Part shown: positions 1-9,910 of the stretch, one piece after another
How the letters are laid out: each line of letters starts with the position of its first letter
Numbering within the stretch: position 1 is the first letter of the stretch
From: Xenoacremonium recifei
Lineage: Eukaryota > Ascomycota > Sordariomycetes > Hypocreales > Nectriaceae
NCBI GenBank assembly: GCA_012184525.1
Contig: WOFQ01000003.1
Location: 186,001 to 250,000 of the forward strand
DNA: 64,000 nucleotides
Direction: 5' to 3'
Position numbers and translations under genes: made by a program
The notes under the pieces: generated by a model
What the model saw: the letters and a program-made list of their open reading frames with translations, nothing else
Databases searched by the model: none
Told to the model about the DNA's origin: nothing

Positions 1-422
1 ACAAGCCGCGTCCGCTTGTTCCGCATGTTGAGCTGAGACTCGCCGCCAATCTTATAACCGACCTCTTCACCCAAGGTCACTCCCAACTCTGCCGAGACAC
101 GCGATGCGAGCGAGGTCGCGGCCAGACGTCGGGGCTGCGTGCAGACAACCTGTAGGCCACTGCCGTATTCATCGTGGAGGATAAGCTGAGGAACCTGTGT
201 TGACTTGCCGGATCCGGTCTCGCTGGACAGAACAAAAACCTGGTTCTCATGGTACGTGTCGAGGATTTTGGGAAATTGCTGATAGACTGGCAATTCTCTT
301 CTCTTGCTGAGGAGGTCGTCGTGACCCTCCGGCCACGCCTGTCCAGTCAGCGGATTGAGGATTGCATCTTCGTGAAGATGGATTTGTTCAATGGTAGCTT
401 CGTTTCTCGGGATAGACGCCAT
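1..422 (-). CDS. Prp43-type DEAH-box RNA helicase, N-terminal part (runs off left edge)
   Basis: The reverse strand opens at an ATG at 420-422 and stays open to the window edge for 140 codons. An N-terminal lead is followed by the helicase motifs in order: motif I SSETGSGKSTQVPQL, motif Ia TQPRRLAA, then LGEEVGYKIGG, which is typical of Prp43/DHX15-type spliceosomal and ribosome-biogenesis helicases. Family knowledge: these ATP-dependent helicases disassemble lariat-intron complexes and act in pre-rRNA processing with G-patch cofactors in the nucleus. All visible catalytic residues are intact, so this is probably the housekeeping copy. It provides the local reference for the two altered paralogues at 9.9-12.1 kb and 24.1-25.5 kb. 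The DEAH box itself lies outside the window. Confidence 0.9.
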   Translation of the reverse strand, partial: MASIPRNEATIEQIHLHEDAILNPLTGQAWPEGHDDLLSKRRELPVYQQFPKILDTYHENQVFVLSSETGSGKSTQVPQLILHDEYGSGLQVVCTQPRRLAATSLASRVSAELGVTLGEEVGYKIGGESQLNMRNKRTRL

Positions 423-984
423 TGGAATCTCTGTGTCGAGCTGCGATGCTAGCGGTATGGTGGTTAGGATGAGGTGGGCGTGTTGAAGTGGTTGAGACCC
501 AGATCTCTCATATGGTGGCGTTAGTGGGTAAGGTAGAGCAATAACAAGCGTCACGTGGTGGGACCCAGCTTGCCCTAATGTGGCATAAATCCAGGTGAGA
601 GAAACCCGAGAAAACCAATCATACCGCGCTGACCGATTTTGGGGGGATAAACAGCGCTAGAGAGATACCACCGCCTTATCTAGACCGTGGTTTAGCCAGA
701 CTGCGCATGTACATCTGCATCGACTGTTGGACCTTTTCAAGTGAAAAAAGGCACAAAGGAAGAAGACCTTTAAGTGGTTACTGGGATTGAGATAACTGGA
801 GGTTTTAGCTACTCTGCGTAGAATAACGTGGTTGGTTCGTTGATACATGTCGGAATTGCCCTGCGTGTGAGTCTACCAATAAGTAAACGCACACACCGAG
901 GACGACTTGTTTACTGATACTAATAGAGAGTCGTAATCACTGTTCGAGGGCCCAAAGTTTGAAGAAAGATGAGACCGAGGCTTC
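423..984. other. intergenic, upstream of the Prp43-type gene
   Basis: This should hold the promoter and 5' UTR of the helicase on the reverse strand. The short open frames here have no recognisable protein, and I see no RNA gene or repeat. Confidence 0.5.
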
Positions 985-1926
985 CGCACAGGCCTCAACT
1001 ACAAAGGCGACACAGTCCACTTTGACGCCACCAACCGCTCTGCTCAAAGCTACGTTTGGGAAAAGGCCAAGAAGAAGGTAAATGCATCAAGGTGGTTTGG
1101 CTTGACGAAGCCGAACCCGAGTATAATATCTATGATTCGACAACTATCGCCATTACCTTGGCCCCAACACCACAATCGGAAACATTTACAGGCGCGAATA
1201 GGCCCGTGGTTTCTATGAGGGCGCGAAGGTCAAACCAACCTTGTGAACCAGGTCCGCTGCGCCTGGGCTGGCAGTCAAAAGTATGGCAGTCTGGTGTGGA
1301 GCGGCGACGTTGCTTCCTCCTGGGGTAGCTTCCGGTGCCAGCTGGCAGCCGGGCTCAATATGGGTCTCGCGGGATTTCCTGGGTGGACGACGGACATCGG
1401 TGGCTTCCACGGCAGCGACGGGCGCAATGAAAGCTTTCGCGAGTTGATGGCGCGATGGTTCCAATGGGGGACGTTTTGTCCTGTTATGCGTCTGCATGGG
1501 AACCGGCTTCCGGAGCAGCCGCAGCACGGCACGACGGGTGGGGCCGAGCGCCGGAGCGGGGCCCCGAACGAGACCTGGTCTTTCGGGGACGAGGTGCATG
1601 GCATCTGTCGCAAATACATCGACATACGAGAGCAGCTGCGAGATTACACGCGGGAACTTATGCGTCAGGCTCACGAGACGGGCGCGCTAGCAATGCGCAC
1701 GTTGTTCCACGAATTCCCGGAGGACGCGTAGAGCTGGGAGGTGGAGGAGGAGTATATGTTTGGGGATCGTCATCTTTGCTGTCCCGTGCTGCAAAAAGCG
1801 AGTATATTTACCTAAGAACAACGGGGGGTGGAAGGAGTTTAAGGGTGATGTTTCGTATCACGGCGGGGAATGGATTAACGTTGTGTGTCCGCTGGATAGC
1901 ATGCCCATATTTGTAAGAGTAAAGTA
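985..1926 (+). pseudogene. GH31 alpha-xylosidase/alpha-glucosidase, 3' remnant
   Basis: Only the C-terminal half of a GH31 glycosidase is recognisable, spread over several frames. One frame gives GLNYKGDTVHFDATN. After a frame change comes VVWLDEAEPEY, the region with the catalytic nucleophile Asp of this family. Another change gives RCAWAGSQKYGSLVWSGD, WTTDIGGFHG and FQWGTFCPVMRLHG. A TAG at about 1729 is followed by WEVEEEYMFGDRHLCCPVL in the same frame, then further stops and a last VCPLDSMPIFVRVK segment after a frame change. Family knowledge: GH31 enzymes release xylose or glucose from oligosaccharide ends. With the N-terminal half missing, at least three frame changes and in-frame stops, it cannot encode an enzyme. 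It sits tail-side of the accessory compartment next to the normal helicase gene. Confidence 0.88.
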
Positions 1927-2056
1927 ATAATAGCACTCGACACTGAATAAAATGCTCAATTGGGTAGGTACTCTATAATAGCTCTTTGCGAGAAGTTGGG
2001 GACTGGACAGCGACGGACGTGGCGGGGAGTGTTATTTCCGGGAGTCCCCGGAACCG

Positions 2057-2076
2057 CAGTGGCGCTTGCGCCACTG
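2057..2076. repeat. perfect 20-bp palindrome, copy 1
   Basis: CAGTGGCGCTTGCGCCACTG is self-complementary apart from the centre. A related palindrome lies at 2766-2791. The sequence around both (CCCCG before, GG/CCGGAG after) is also similar, so they are copies of one element. Confidence 0.75.
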
Positions 2077-2092
2077 AGGTCTGGAGGGAAAA

Positions 2093-2157
2093 TTTTGCAA
2101 CGAACGCGGTCATATGGCGCAATGGCAGCGCGGCGGCGACGGTGCCGAAGGCTTCAG
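2093..2157 (+). pseudogene. tRNA-Arg(CCG) fragment, inverted copy
   Basis: The stretch matches the intact reverse-strand tRNA-Arg at 2434-2505 and its 5' flank (TTTTGCAACGAACG, then the acceptor 5' strand and D-arm GCGC AATGGCA GCGC). The anticodon arm is altered and the T-arm and 3' acceptor strand are lost. The two copies form an inverted repeat about 280 bp apart. Confidence 0.7.
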
Positions 2158-2433
2158 AAGACAGTCAAACGGTTCTCGTGCTCTTTCCCATGAGAGATGC
2201 TACGAGAAGGCGATGTCGTGGTTGGAGCAACGTCCGTAGTCTATCACAAGCATCTGACCTGCCTATCAGTTTTAGCGCCCCTCTCAGCGCACTACGGCCT
2301 ACCAGACTACTTAGATGTCTTAAGCGACGTGCTCTAAGGTCTTAATCGAGACTGAGAACTGTCTTGCTCGCTAAACATGAGGAGGGCAAAAGAGAGGTAA
2401 ACTTCTCGTTTAAACAAAAAGGAAGCGCTAAAA

Positions 2434-2505
2434 CGATCATATCAGGACTCGAACCTGAAGCCTTCGGCACCGGAAGCCGACGCGCTGCCATTGCGCCATA
2501 TGACC
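2434..2505 (-). tRNA. tRNA-Arg, anticodon CCG
   Basis: The reverse strand folds as a complete cloverleaf. The acceptor GGTCATA pairs with TATGATC, with one G-U pair. The D-stem is GCGC/GCGC, and the anticodon stem TCGGC/GCCGA has loop TTCCGGT (anticodon CCG). The variable loop is AGGCT, and the T-arm is TCAGG-TTCGAGT-CCTGA. The discriminator is G and there is no intron. A and B box promoters are intact, so it is probably functional. Confidence 0.93.
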
Positions 2506-3309
2506 TCGTTCGTTGCAAAAGAAAACCGGAAATAATCATTATGTGTGGTGTTGATGATCTGGAATCAAGAATGGCTTCATATGCGGGGCGACGTGAGGGC
2601 CCACATGGCTTAGTGCTTACTTCCATTTGGCGTGGCGCTAGCCCCACGCCAGGGCGAACATGTACTAGCGTCCCCGCCTTTCACCGCCGAGCTGTCGCTT
2701 CTTCCGACCCTCGATATCGTTTCTCACTTCACTGACCACTTCACCATGTCCCTCATCCCCGCAGGCAACAGTGGCGCATGCGCCACTGTTGCTCCGGAGA
2801 CTCACTCAAGAGTTTGAGAGGCTGTTCTAGGTGTGCCGCAAGAACAGGCGACTTCTGCGTATCCACCGCTACCTGTGTGCCCTCAGCGACTGCAGATATG
2901 CTTCCCGAACTTCACAGCAGTGATAAGAACGGATGATATCAAGTATCAGAGTGCACCAATGTATAACCGAGTACCTGAAATTCTCCTATGCGCTGTGAGG
3001 CGGATGCATGTTAATCCAGAAGAGGTCAAACGAATGGTATCAAGTTTCATAAAAAGACAGCGCTCTTCCTGGAACGAGTAGAGCAAGTTGTGGAATATCG
3101 AAGCAGTACTAGCAAATGTCAGTCTGGATCTATCTACTAAATTGCCAGTCTGTTCTTGTCCTAAAGTTATTTCCTTTCTTAGCTCCTTTGAAGCGTTATT
3201 GGTAAGGGTGGCAAACGATAACAGTTTCTTCTTGGCAGTTCATCCTCTCGTATAGGACGCAGCGTCTCTGGACATATGGGGTCTTCATTATAGCATCACG
3301 AAGTGGCAA
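2506..3309. repeat. intergenic with perfect 26-bp palindrome at 2766-2791
   Basis: The palindrome centres on GGCGCATGCGCC with CAACAGT/ACTGTTG arms and matches the 2057 copy. Otherwise I see no gene in the interval; the short ORFs at 2632-2817 and 2833-3081 resemble nothing known to me. Confidence 0.5.
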
Positions 3310-3485
3310 CAAAGCGTGAAGGACAGCCCAGGGTTTTGAACCTGGCCTCCAGAAGGAGGCTGCCCTATTGCAGACTGCCCAAGGCCATTAGGCAAAGAAC
3401 CGTTCAGTCATTAGACCGAGAACTACAGTCGTGGGACCGAGAACCAAGTCAAAAGCAGAGGTATCATCCCTAAGGCGAGAACATG
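3310..3485 (-). mobile_element. tRNA-like SINE-type element, copy S1
   Basis: Read on the reverse strand it has a repeated GGTTCTCGGTC-CACGACTG block, then CTTGGGCAGTCTGCAATAGGGCAG, a CTCCTTCTGGAG hairpin and a B-box-like arm (AGGTTCAAAACCCTGG). The same order recurs at 31.26-31.50 kb, and the tRNA-like end recurs at 16.98-17.19 kb. It begins about 70 bp after the stop of the C2H2 gene at 3555 and points the same way. Confidence 0.6.
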
Positions 3486-3554
3486 GTTGACGGAGGCATT
3501 AATCGGCATCTTAATTGTCGTTCCAAACAGGGTGATGTGTGTTTTTATGCTTAA

Positions 3555-4390
3555 TCAGGTTCGCTTTCTGATTGGAGGTGTAAGAGCATTGGTCGCATGC
3601 GAACACTGGGGATTGTCGGAATGCTTCAGGTTCTTGTGCTTCTTGAGCTCACCTTGCCGGCGGTATTTCTTACCGCAACCAGGCTCGTCGCAAACCCAAG
3701 GTTTCTCCCCAGTGTGGGCCAGCTTGTGTGCGGCCAGATGTCTTGCAGTGGTCGCACGGTGATTGCAACCAGGCCAGTCGCACTTGAGATTAGCATCAGG
3801 AACATGTGTTCGCCTGTGATTCGCGAAATGACCTGCGTCGTGGGTGCTGCAATCGCAGTCGTCGCATTGGTACGGCTTTTTGCCCGTATGACCGCGCATG
3901 TGCCTCTTAAGATCATGGCCGCGGATGATTTTTTTCCCGCAACCCGGAAAGGAGCACTCCAGTTTGTTTTCCCAGTACGCAAAGTTAATCGCGTCTTGGT
4001 CACTGGCTGGCGCGTCTAGCGTCAAGTCGGCCCTGGTACGATGAGTCTCTCGGTAGTATTGCATAAGAAACCCAGGTTTTGGAACTCTATGCTGCACTCC
4101 TCGCATTAGGGACGGAGTGGAGATCCCGAGAAGAAGGCGTCGATTTTGACGAGTGGCATGTCGACCTCAGAGGTCGGCGCGACTGGGATGATGGTCGTGT
4201 CGTGTGAGGCACGCCAGATGTTGAGCCCCGCGGACTTATCGATCCACCACAGGCTGTGGCATAGGGATACGGCGGCAAGAATCGCACGGATAGAAGGCCA
4301 AGATTCTGCCTGATAGTTCTACATCGCCAAGTTGGTGGCGATGGTGTCGATAGTGGCAATGCAGTTATCATGCGGCTAATGCAAGATTCT
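3555..4390 (-). pseudogene. C2H2 zinc-finger protein of a dispersed family, frameshifted
   Basis: The 3' part (start at 4106, 183 codons) holds four clear C2H2 fingers: C-FPGC...HMRGH, C-DDC...HRRTH, C-DWPGC...HKLAH and C-DEPGC...HKNLKH, with TGEKP-type linkers. It should bind nucleic acid in the nucleus. Upstream, in another frame, lies a conserved N-terminal region (ESWPSIRAILAAVSL, WWIDKSAGLNIW, DTTIIPVAPTSEVD) that is homologous to 28477-28977. It is interrupted by a TAG and by a TAA just before a fifth, degenerate finger (CEECSIEFQNLGF). A frame change after that finger leads into the good fingers. The 183-codon part could still be expressed. A minisatellite lies upstream at 4492 and a SINE-type element follows. 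Confidence 0.8.
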
Positions 4391-4491
4391 TGGCTGAACA
4401 TAAGTTGTTCCAGGTTTCACCAAGAGATTGGTTCGAGGAAATGATGTGAATCTGATTAGTGTAAATAGGTAGGTCAAGGTTCAGAATGGAG

Positions 4492-4690
4492 ATTAAGGAT
4501 AAGGATCGTACATAAGGATTGTAGATGAGGATTGTAGATGAGGATTGTAGATGAGGATTGTAGATGAGGATTGTAGATGAGGATTGTAGATGAGGATTGT
4601 AGATGAGGATTGTAGATGAGGATTGTAGATGAGGATTGTAGATGAGGATCGTAGATGAGGATCGTAGATGAGGATCGTAGATGAGGGTTA
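4492..4690. repeat. 15-bp minisatellite, about 13 units
   Basis: The unit GATTGTAGATGAGGA is repeated about 13 times, almost perfectly, with the last three units changed to GATCG. Degenerate units flank it. It lies about 100 bp upstream of the C2H2 pseudogene on the reverse strand. The unit resembles the 19-bp minisatellite at 14877 (both contain TAGATGAGGAT). Confidence 0.95.
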
Positions 4691-4780
4691 CGGGTGATAA
4701 TATGGATCAGGATATGAACAAGTCAGTGCATCAATGATTAATTTTAGCTAGATACGGCATATCGCAATAACTATAATCAT

Positions 4781-5280
4781 TTAACTGTATTCTTGATATG
4801 AATGAAACGGAGACCTGCCCGCCAGCAAATCCTGCGACACGATTCCAATCCCATCTAATGCTCTCCGCCTGTGGTCAAAACAGGAAATGGGGCGAATAAA
4901 AGACATCCGTTGGCGAAGAACAGGTCTGTGTGGCGGCCGGCGGGAATTGGTCGAGAGGGACCGAGAAGAAGGTGTGATGGCCAGAGGAGAGGCCATGAGG
5001 GGGGCCGAGGTGGTGGTCATGGCCGAGGGCTGTTCGTCGCTCAGCCGCTGCTTCTTTGCAGGAGTCTCCGGCTCTTGCGGCTCTTTTTATTTCCAGAAAG
5101 ACTCCAGGGCCTTCTGGGGCTTCGCCGCATTGCCAGAGGTGGCTGACAACGGGGCATCTGTGATTTAGTGCAAGCAGATAACTCCTGAGGTGCTTTGTAC
5201 TTCTGGTTGATCTTACTCTTGGAGGCGGAAGGATGGGAAGTCCCAGCCTTGCTGGTCTTCTTCGAGCCTTTGGGTGCCAT
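4781..5280 (-). pseudogene. unidentified gene, broken (paired with 26574-26780)
   Basis: From an ATG at 5280 the reverse strand reads a Lys/Ser-rich start (MAPKGSKKTSKAGTSHPS). After frame changes it continues as SGNAAKPQKALESFWK-stop-KEPQEPETPAKKQRLSD, then VFYSPHFLF-stop-PQAESI. The last block matches VFYSSHILSRPQAEAIG on the reverse strand at about 26577-26628, so the two are relatives. At least two stops make it non-functional. I do not recognise the family; the basic, PAKKQR-containing middle could be a nuclear localisation signal. Confidence 0.5.
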
Positions 5281-6071
5281 GGCTCTTGATGGTGATGGTG
5301 GTGGGGGTCCTGGTGTTGTTGGCACTGCTAGTAGTGGTAATTCCGGCTAAGATGAGGACCAGGAGAATGCTGAAAAGGGGTGCGGCACTGAAGACACTTT
5401 CAATTATTGAAGGCAGGACAGACGACGATGAAGATTCGGCCGGCGCCTTCAATTCTCCTAGCTGGATTCTCGAAGGGCTTGTTGACCCGTTTGTCTCCTG
5501 GGGCGAAGGGTAAAGGTTGCTCGTCTTCATGTCGGGCCAAAATAAGCTGGCGATAATAAATATTAGCTTCTCTTGCTCAATGATGGCACTTGGAACTTAT
5601 CTCGTAAAGTCTCTCTCTACTGATGCTCGAACATTCCACGATAGAAAAGTACTTCGCCTCCACAATGCGCACGAGTAAAATGGGGTTCAGAGGTAGTCTA
5701 AAGTACCTGGTGGGATGTGCGTGTTCTTAGAGCACTGAGAGGATTCAAGGACAAAGTCAAAGCTTACCTGGATCATCCAATTCAGAACTTCCCTTCCTCT
5801 GATATTGGCAGCCCCTGATACGGGCGAGGGCGGACTTGGAAGGTCCAATATTCGAACTGGTAAGCTGGCCCCGCGACGACAGGCGCGTATTGAGCGCTGT
5901 AATCTGGCTTCTGAGGAGGGAGGCCCGGCCTTGGACCCGTCTCCATGAACCGTCAGCGCATTGCAGACACTATTAGGACGACTTACAATCTCATCTATTT
6001 CAGCGACGCCAGACAAACCTAGCACCCTCACGCCTCATCAACAATCTATCCCGGAAACACCAAACGGAAGT
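5281..6071. other. intergenic, no gene recognised
   Basis: The overlapping short ORFs on both strands (for example 5213-5530 and 5687-6031 on the reverse strand) have no recognisable domain. Confidence 0.4.
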
Positions 6072-6220
6072 TTCTGTCAGTCTGAGAATCGAACTCAGCT
6101 CCAAGAAGTACTCAGTCCCGAGAGACCTGGTTCAAAACGGAGTGCCAAACCCGACCTTGGGGGCCCTAGCCCACGAGAAACAGCATTAGCTGACGAAGAA
6201 GAGTTGCCTCATTAGAAAGT
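6072..6220 (-). mobile_element. tRNA-like SINE-type element, copy S2
   Basis: On the reverse strand it reads GTGGGCTAGGGCCCCCAAGG, TTTGGCACTCCG, CTCTCGGGACTGAGTACTTC and a T-arm-like CTGAG-TTCGATT-CTCAG. It is nearly identical to S6 at 25590-25735 and ends like S3 and S5. It lies 137 bp after the stop of the RRM-like gene at 6357, in the same orientation. Confidence 0.65.
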
Positions 6221-6356
6221 GCGTTGGCACGAAAAATGTAAAGAAAGGGTTCCCCCAATCTTACTGAAAGTCAAGACAGGCTTCCGCCTATCTACGTGTA
6301 GAGAGAACAACACGCCAGCTCGACACAGACGTTGTTGTTGCTCACTCGTCCGGATC

Positions 6357-7281
6357 CTAATCTGAGTCATCGAGTCGGGGTATGGACGCGTCGGAATCGG
6401 AGAAGACCACATGATCGGGGTCATAGTCATCTTCGACTCCCATCAGGTCACCAGTAACAGCCGAAGATACCACTGGGAGAGGAGCGACAGCAGGAGCAGC
6501 AGTAGCTGCGCGAGTAAGATCTCTAACGGCGAGAGCAGCAGATGCCGCACCAGGGGAACCAGCGGCGGTGAGGGCAGCAGCCGCAGTTTCAAGGGCGATG
6601 CTGGCGGTGTCAACAGAGGGGATGTCGGCTCCAGAGACAAGAGCCATGGTAGTTCTGGCTGCGGAAGTATAAGCAGCAACGCCAGCAAGCAGGTCCTCTG
6701 CAGCGACGAGTGATATGCCGGCGCTGGCGAGAGCATTCTGAGCAGCCCTCAGAGCCTCAGCCAAGGGGGAAGTTGAGGTTGTCTGAGGCGCGGCAGAGGG
6801 TGCAGTTGAAGTGGCTTGAGAGGCCACAGCGGCTGGAGGAGCTGCAAGAGGAGCAGCAGGTGCTGGAGCAGCTGGAGCAGGTGTCCAGTTTGACGGAAGG
6901 ATCTGTGGTTTTTATTAGCAGCGTGTGGCAGTATCATACGGTCAATGTCCTTACAGCCCTTTTGGATGCCAGCTTAAAGCTTATGACACGGGCGTGGTAC
7001 ATAAGCCCTGGGAGTTCCTCACGGGCTCTATTGCAGGAAGGCCGATCCGCGAACCCAATCATAACGAAACCCTCGTGTTTCTTCCAGGCTTCAACTGGAT
7101 CCCGCCAGAAGAACCTGACACCCTCCGGGTTGGTCAATCTACCCCGGCAGACTTGCTTAAAATCTGCTCGAGGTGTCGCCCACTTGATGTTCTTCGCTAA
7201 GATCAAGCGTTTGTTGCTGCGGTACATCGCAATCTGCGCCTCGTATTGTGGGCAGTATCTGGCTGTCCCTGTGTTCGACAT
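6357..7281 (-). CDS. RRM-like/Ala-rich family protein, member P1
   Basis: Two exons (7281-6955 and 6902-6357; a 52-nt intron with GTAAGG, GCTAATA and CACAG) give 290 residues. Exon 1 reads as a single RRM-like fold: beta1 RLILAKNI, an alpha helix DFKQVCRGRL, beta2 GVRFFW, beta3 GFVMIGFADRP, a helix with AREELPG and beta4 ARVISFKLASKRA. Exon 2 begins ILPSNWTPAPAAPAP and continues as an Ala-rich, presumably helical stretch ending in an acidic tail (DYDPDHVVFSDSD). An intron-like sequence with its acceptor one base before the ATG suggests a 5' UTR intron, as in the sister genes. An RNA-binding role is inference from fold only; the aromatic RNP residues are weakly conserved. The coding frame is clean. 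Confidence 0.7.
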
Positions 7282-7917
7282 TCTACGATCACTTAGTCTT
7301 TGCATGGAGAAAGAAGCCTGGATACTGTACATTGATGATGGTCTTGGGATCGAGGTCTTTGTGGTGATGTTGCTGTGTTGTTGCGGTGCTGTTGGCGCAA
7401 ATGTGGTTTGGCTTCGCGTTCAATCTTGTGACAACGGTGAGGTGAGTTGGTGGGCCCGGACGAGGTTGATATTTTTCTGAAATCCCCTGTGTCTGTGTGC
7501 GTGTGTAACGGCGACAAGTCATTCACTTTTCCCACGCAGTGAAAAGCGGGGTCTGATTCAAGTTCTGGCGCAATGGTTCCCATGTAGTTTTACGAATCAT
7601 TCTCATCGACTGCTGGCTGCTTAGATGAGGACTCTTTAAAAATGTGTGAAGCATCTCCGAGATCCTCTACCATGTCCTTTTGCAAGTCCAGATTCTGCTG
7701 TAGGAGTAAGATCACGAAATAGAATAGCAGAGGCGAAGTCCAAAGATCCCCGTCTCTCCCCTGGGTCTCAATCCCTCTTCTAATGTCAAATCTTCAGAAG
7801 AAAATCTCGAAGATCATTATGTATTGTGTCCTAACCCTACCATGTGATCCGTTCTAGTCTCAGTGTCACTCTTTAACCATATAATTCTGTCCGAAATGAT
7901 CCCTCTGGACAAGCCAC
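7282..7917. other. 5' region of P1 and spacer
   Basis: The part next to 7281 holds the probable 5' UTR intron (about 7282-7335). CA-rich leader sequence on the reverse strand resembles the leaders of sister genes. Nothing else is recognised up to the stop at 7918. Confidence 0.4.
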
Positions 7918-8391
7918 TCAAGAGGAAGCCTGAGCTGGAGATGAGGACTTTCGCTTGTCCTCATGTTTGTCAGGTGTGGGTTTTCCGGCATAAAAGACCT
8001 CCCAGCCTTGGGCTTCGAGAGCCGTCATCTCCTCCATGGGGACTGTGATGAACTCATCTTCCACCAGCTCACCACCAACACGACGCGTAAGTATGCTTCG
8101 GCCCAGACGAGGCTTCTCATCCTTGTCTGCGGTGAGAATCCGGTGCAAGGTGACGAAGACTTTCTTCTTCTCCTCCTCAGGAGCGTTAGCGCCGGCAACC
8201 GAGGTGGGCAGTAAATTTCGGGTGCCGGATGCATCAGTCACCACTCGATGGCAGGGTGCGCCGAGCGCTTCGTATTCTTCTTGCGCCTTGAACATGTAGT
8301 CCACATAGTTTTGGATGCCTCGTCCGGGATTCTCAGGGTCGTCTTTCCAGTCCTCGGGCAAGGTCTATTTCGCGGTATCTTCGCCGGACAT
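7918..8391 (-). pseudogene. unidentified 150-residue acidic protein with early nonsense codon
   Basis: An ATG at 8391 starts MSGEDTAK, then TAG (8365-8367), then an uninterrupted 147-codon frame: LPEDWKDDPENPGRG, a central GRSILTRRVGGELVEDEF and a Lys/Ser tail. Only one stop separates a good start from a good frame. It could be a recent C-to-T loss (CAG to TAG) or a sequence error. A 67-nt 5' UTR intron (8393-8459; GTGAGT...ACACAG) ends one base before the ATG, as in the RRM-like family. A relic of the same 5' end lies at 12660-12760. I do not recognise the family. Confidence 0.6.
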
Positions 8392-8639
8392 TCTGTGTTT
8401 ATTTGATCAGCTTCCGTGACAATGGAGGGAGTAATATAGACCTTGGGGTGTACACTCACGTGACTGGTAGTTTCTTCGTGTCTGAGCTTGTATCGGATGC
8501 GCTGTGTGGTCTTGAGAGCGTATGGTTGAAGACGGAGAGGGAGTCGTGCGTGGAGATTGAGGTCTTGCTCTTGTCAAGGTGCGTTTGTAAGAATGCACGT
8601 TCGTATCTCCACTCTAGGTTTGCTGAAAAAGTCAGCGAA

Positions 8640-9354
8640 GCAATGACGCTACTCTTTACGGCTCCACAGGCCCCGAGACCATGCTGGAAGGTGAGTTGTT
8701 TCCCACAAGTTTCTCAGAGCCGTCTCTACTCTCTTCATTGTTCTCAATGGATTGACCTGCAAAGGCATCGTCGTTCAAGTTTTGTGGTCGCGTCGTCCAA
8801 GTCGAACGAGCGGGGAAGAGGGTCGTAACATATCCATCGTGTGGTAGAGGTTGCTAATATAATCATAGCATCGTCGATTAGAGCCAACGATGTAGTGGGC
8901 TGATCCCGCCAATGCTAGCCCTCCCAACACCACTCCTCCTCCAGCCCCTCCTACTGCTGGTCCTCACACCATCGAACCTCCTTCGCAACCCTCCACCGCA
9001 TCTCTGGTTGGTACAGCTGTCGCTCTTGGTGCAGCTGCCAGTGCTCTAACGTGTGCTGGTCCTCTGATGTCAGCTGAAGCCCTCACGCATGCTGCTGCTG
9101 CTCATGCGGCTGCCTCCACTGTTCTCTCCGCCGCCGCTATGTCTAAGTCTGGTACTATCATTGCCGCGAGTGCTGCTGACACTCTCACAACTGCCAGCAA
9201 CTCCCTCGCCGCCGCCGCCACTGCTCTCACTGCGGCCAATTCTTCTGCTGCAGCTAATGTTGCTATTGTCGCTTCCAACGCCGCTTATAGTGCAGCCACG
9301 GCTTTCACCACCCCTGTTTCCGGCTACCTGGCGAAACCAGAGGCAGTGCCATGA
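8640..9354 (+). pseudogene. RRM-like/Ala-rich family, degraded member P2
   Basis: The end of an RRM-like exon is visible at 8776-8826 (FKFCGRVVQVERAGKRV), after a stop in the same frame. It is followed by a GTAACA donor and GCTAATA branch. The Ala-rich second exon is open from about 8905 to the TGA at 9352-9354 (NASPPNTTPPPAP, ALTHAAAAHAAASTVLSAAA). The first half of the RRM-like exon is not recoverable. The 8770-8915 stretch is similar to the relic at 21.80-21.99 kb, including the phrase GATCCCGCC. Confidence 0.6.
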
Positions 9355-9910
9355 TCTGATTTCGCCACTGTAGCCAATATTCTGAAGACAGTAATACATG
9401 CATTCTTTTTATTTCTTATCTTTGATCATTCTTTCACCCCTTTGTCGTGATGTAACTTGCAATTAGAATCCCTCTTCAGGAATAACTTTGCGACGCTTCT
9501 ACCCTTAGACAACCCAGATTCAAGTCACAAGTGCTAAGCCTTTAGATAAGCACGTAGTATGCACTTGAAAAGATAAATCAACGAGATGCAATGACGACAA
9601 GTGCTGTCGAAGAGTCAACGAGCCTATTTGAGAGAGCCATGCCATGCGCTGCCTGACTAAGATAATGCAGCGGTACCTCACTAGCGCCCTACAACCTCGT
9701 AAAGACGGGGGCCCAGCATGATTGGCGCTCTCTCACTCTTCTCACCCACATCTTATCCCGATCAGGGCAAGTCGTGCCCCACCACGTGATGTCTATGGCT
9801 TGTCTACCTCTCCACTAACGCTGACGGAACGCTCAAGGTTCAGTCGACTTCGACACCCGGCAACCTCTCTCAACCCTCACACATCATCACATCTCGAGAG
9901 GTTTATTGGG
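9355..9910. other. intergenic, upstream of the divergent helicase
   Basis: No gene recognised. The helicase frame is open back to 9722 but without an ATG before 9911, so the upstream part is probably leader. Confidence 0.4.

Noticed and set aside
1213..1674. 153-codon reverse-strand frame
   Set aside because: It is the antisense shadow of the GH31 remnant, whose forward frames give clear family motifs.
3597..4019. 140-codon forward frame
   Set aside because: It is a shadow of the reverse-strand zinc-finger region, where the Cys/His spacing is unmistakable.
4492..4690. possible CRISPR array
   Set aside because: The repeat is a head-to-tail minisatellite without unique spacers, and the DNA is eukaryotic.
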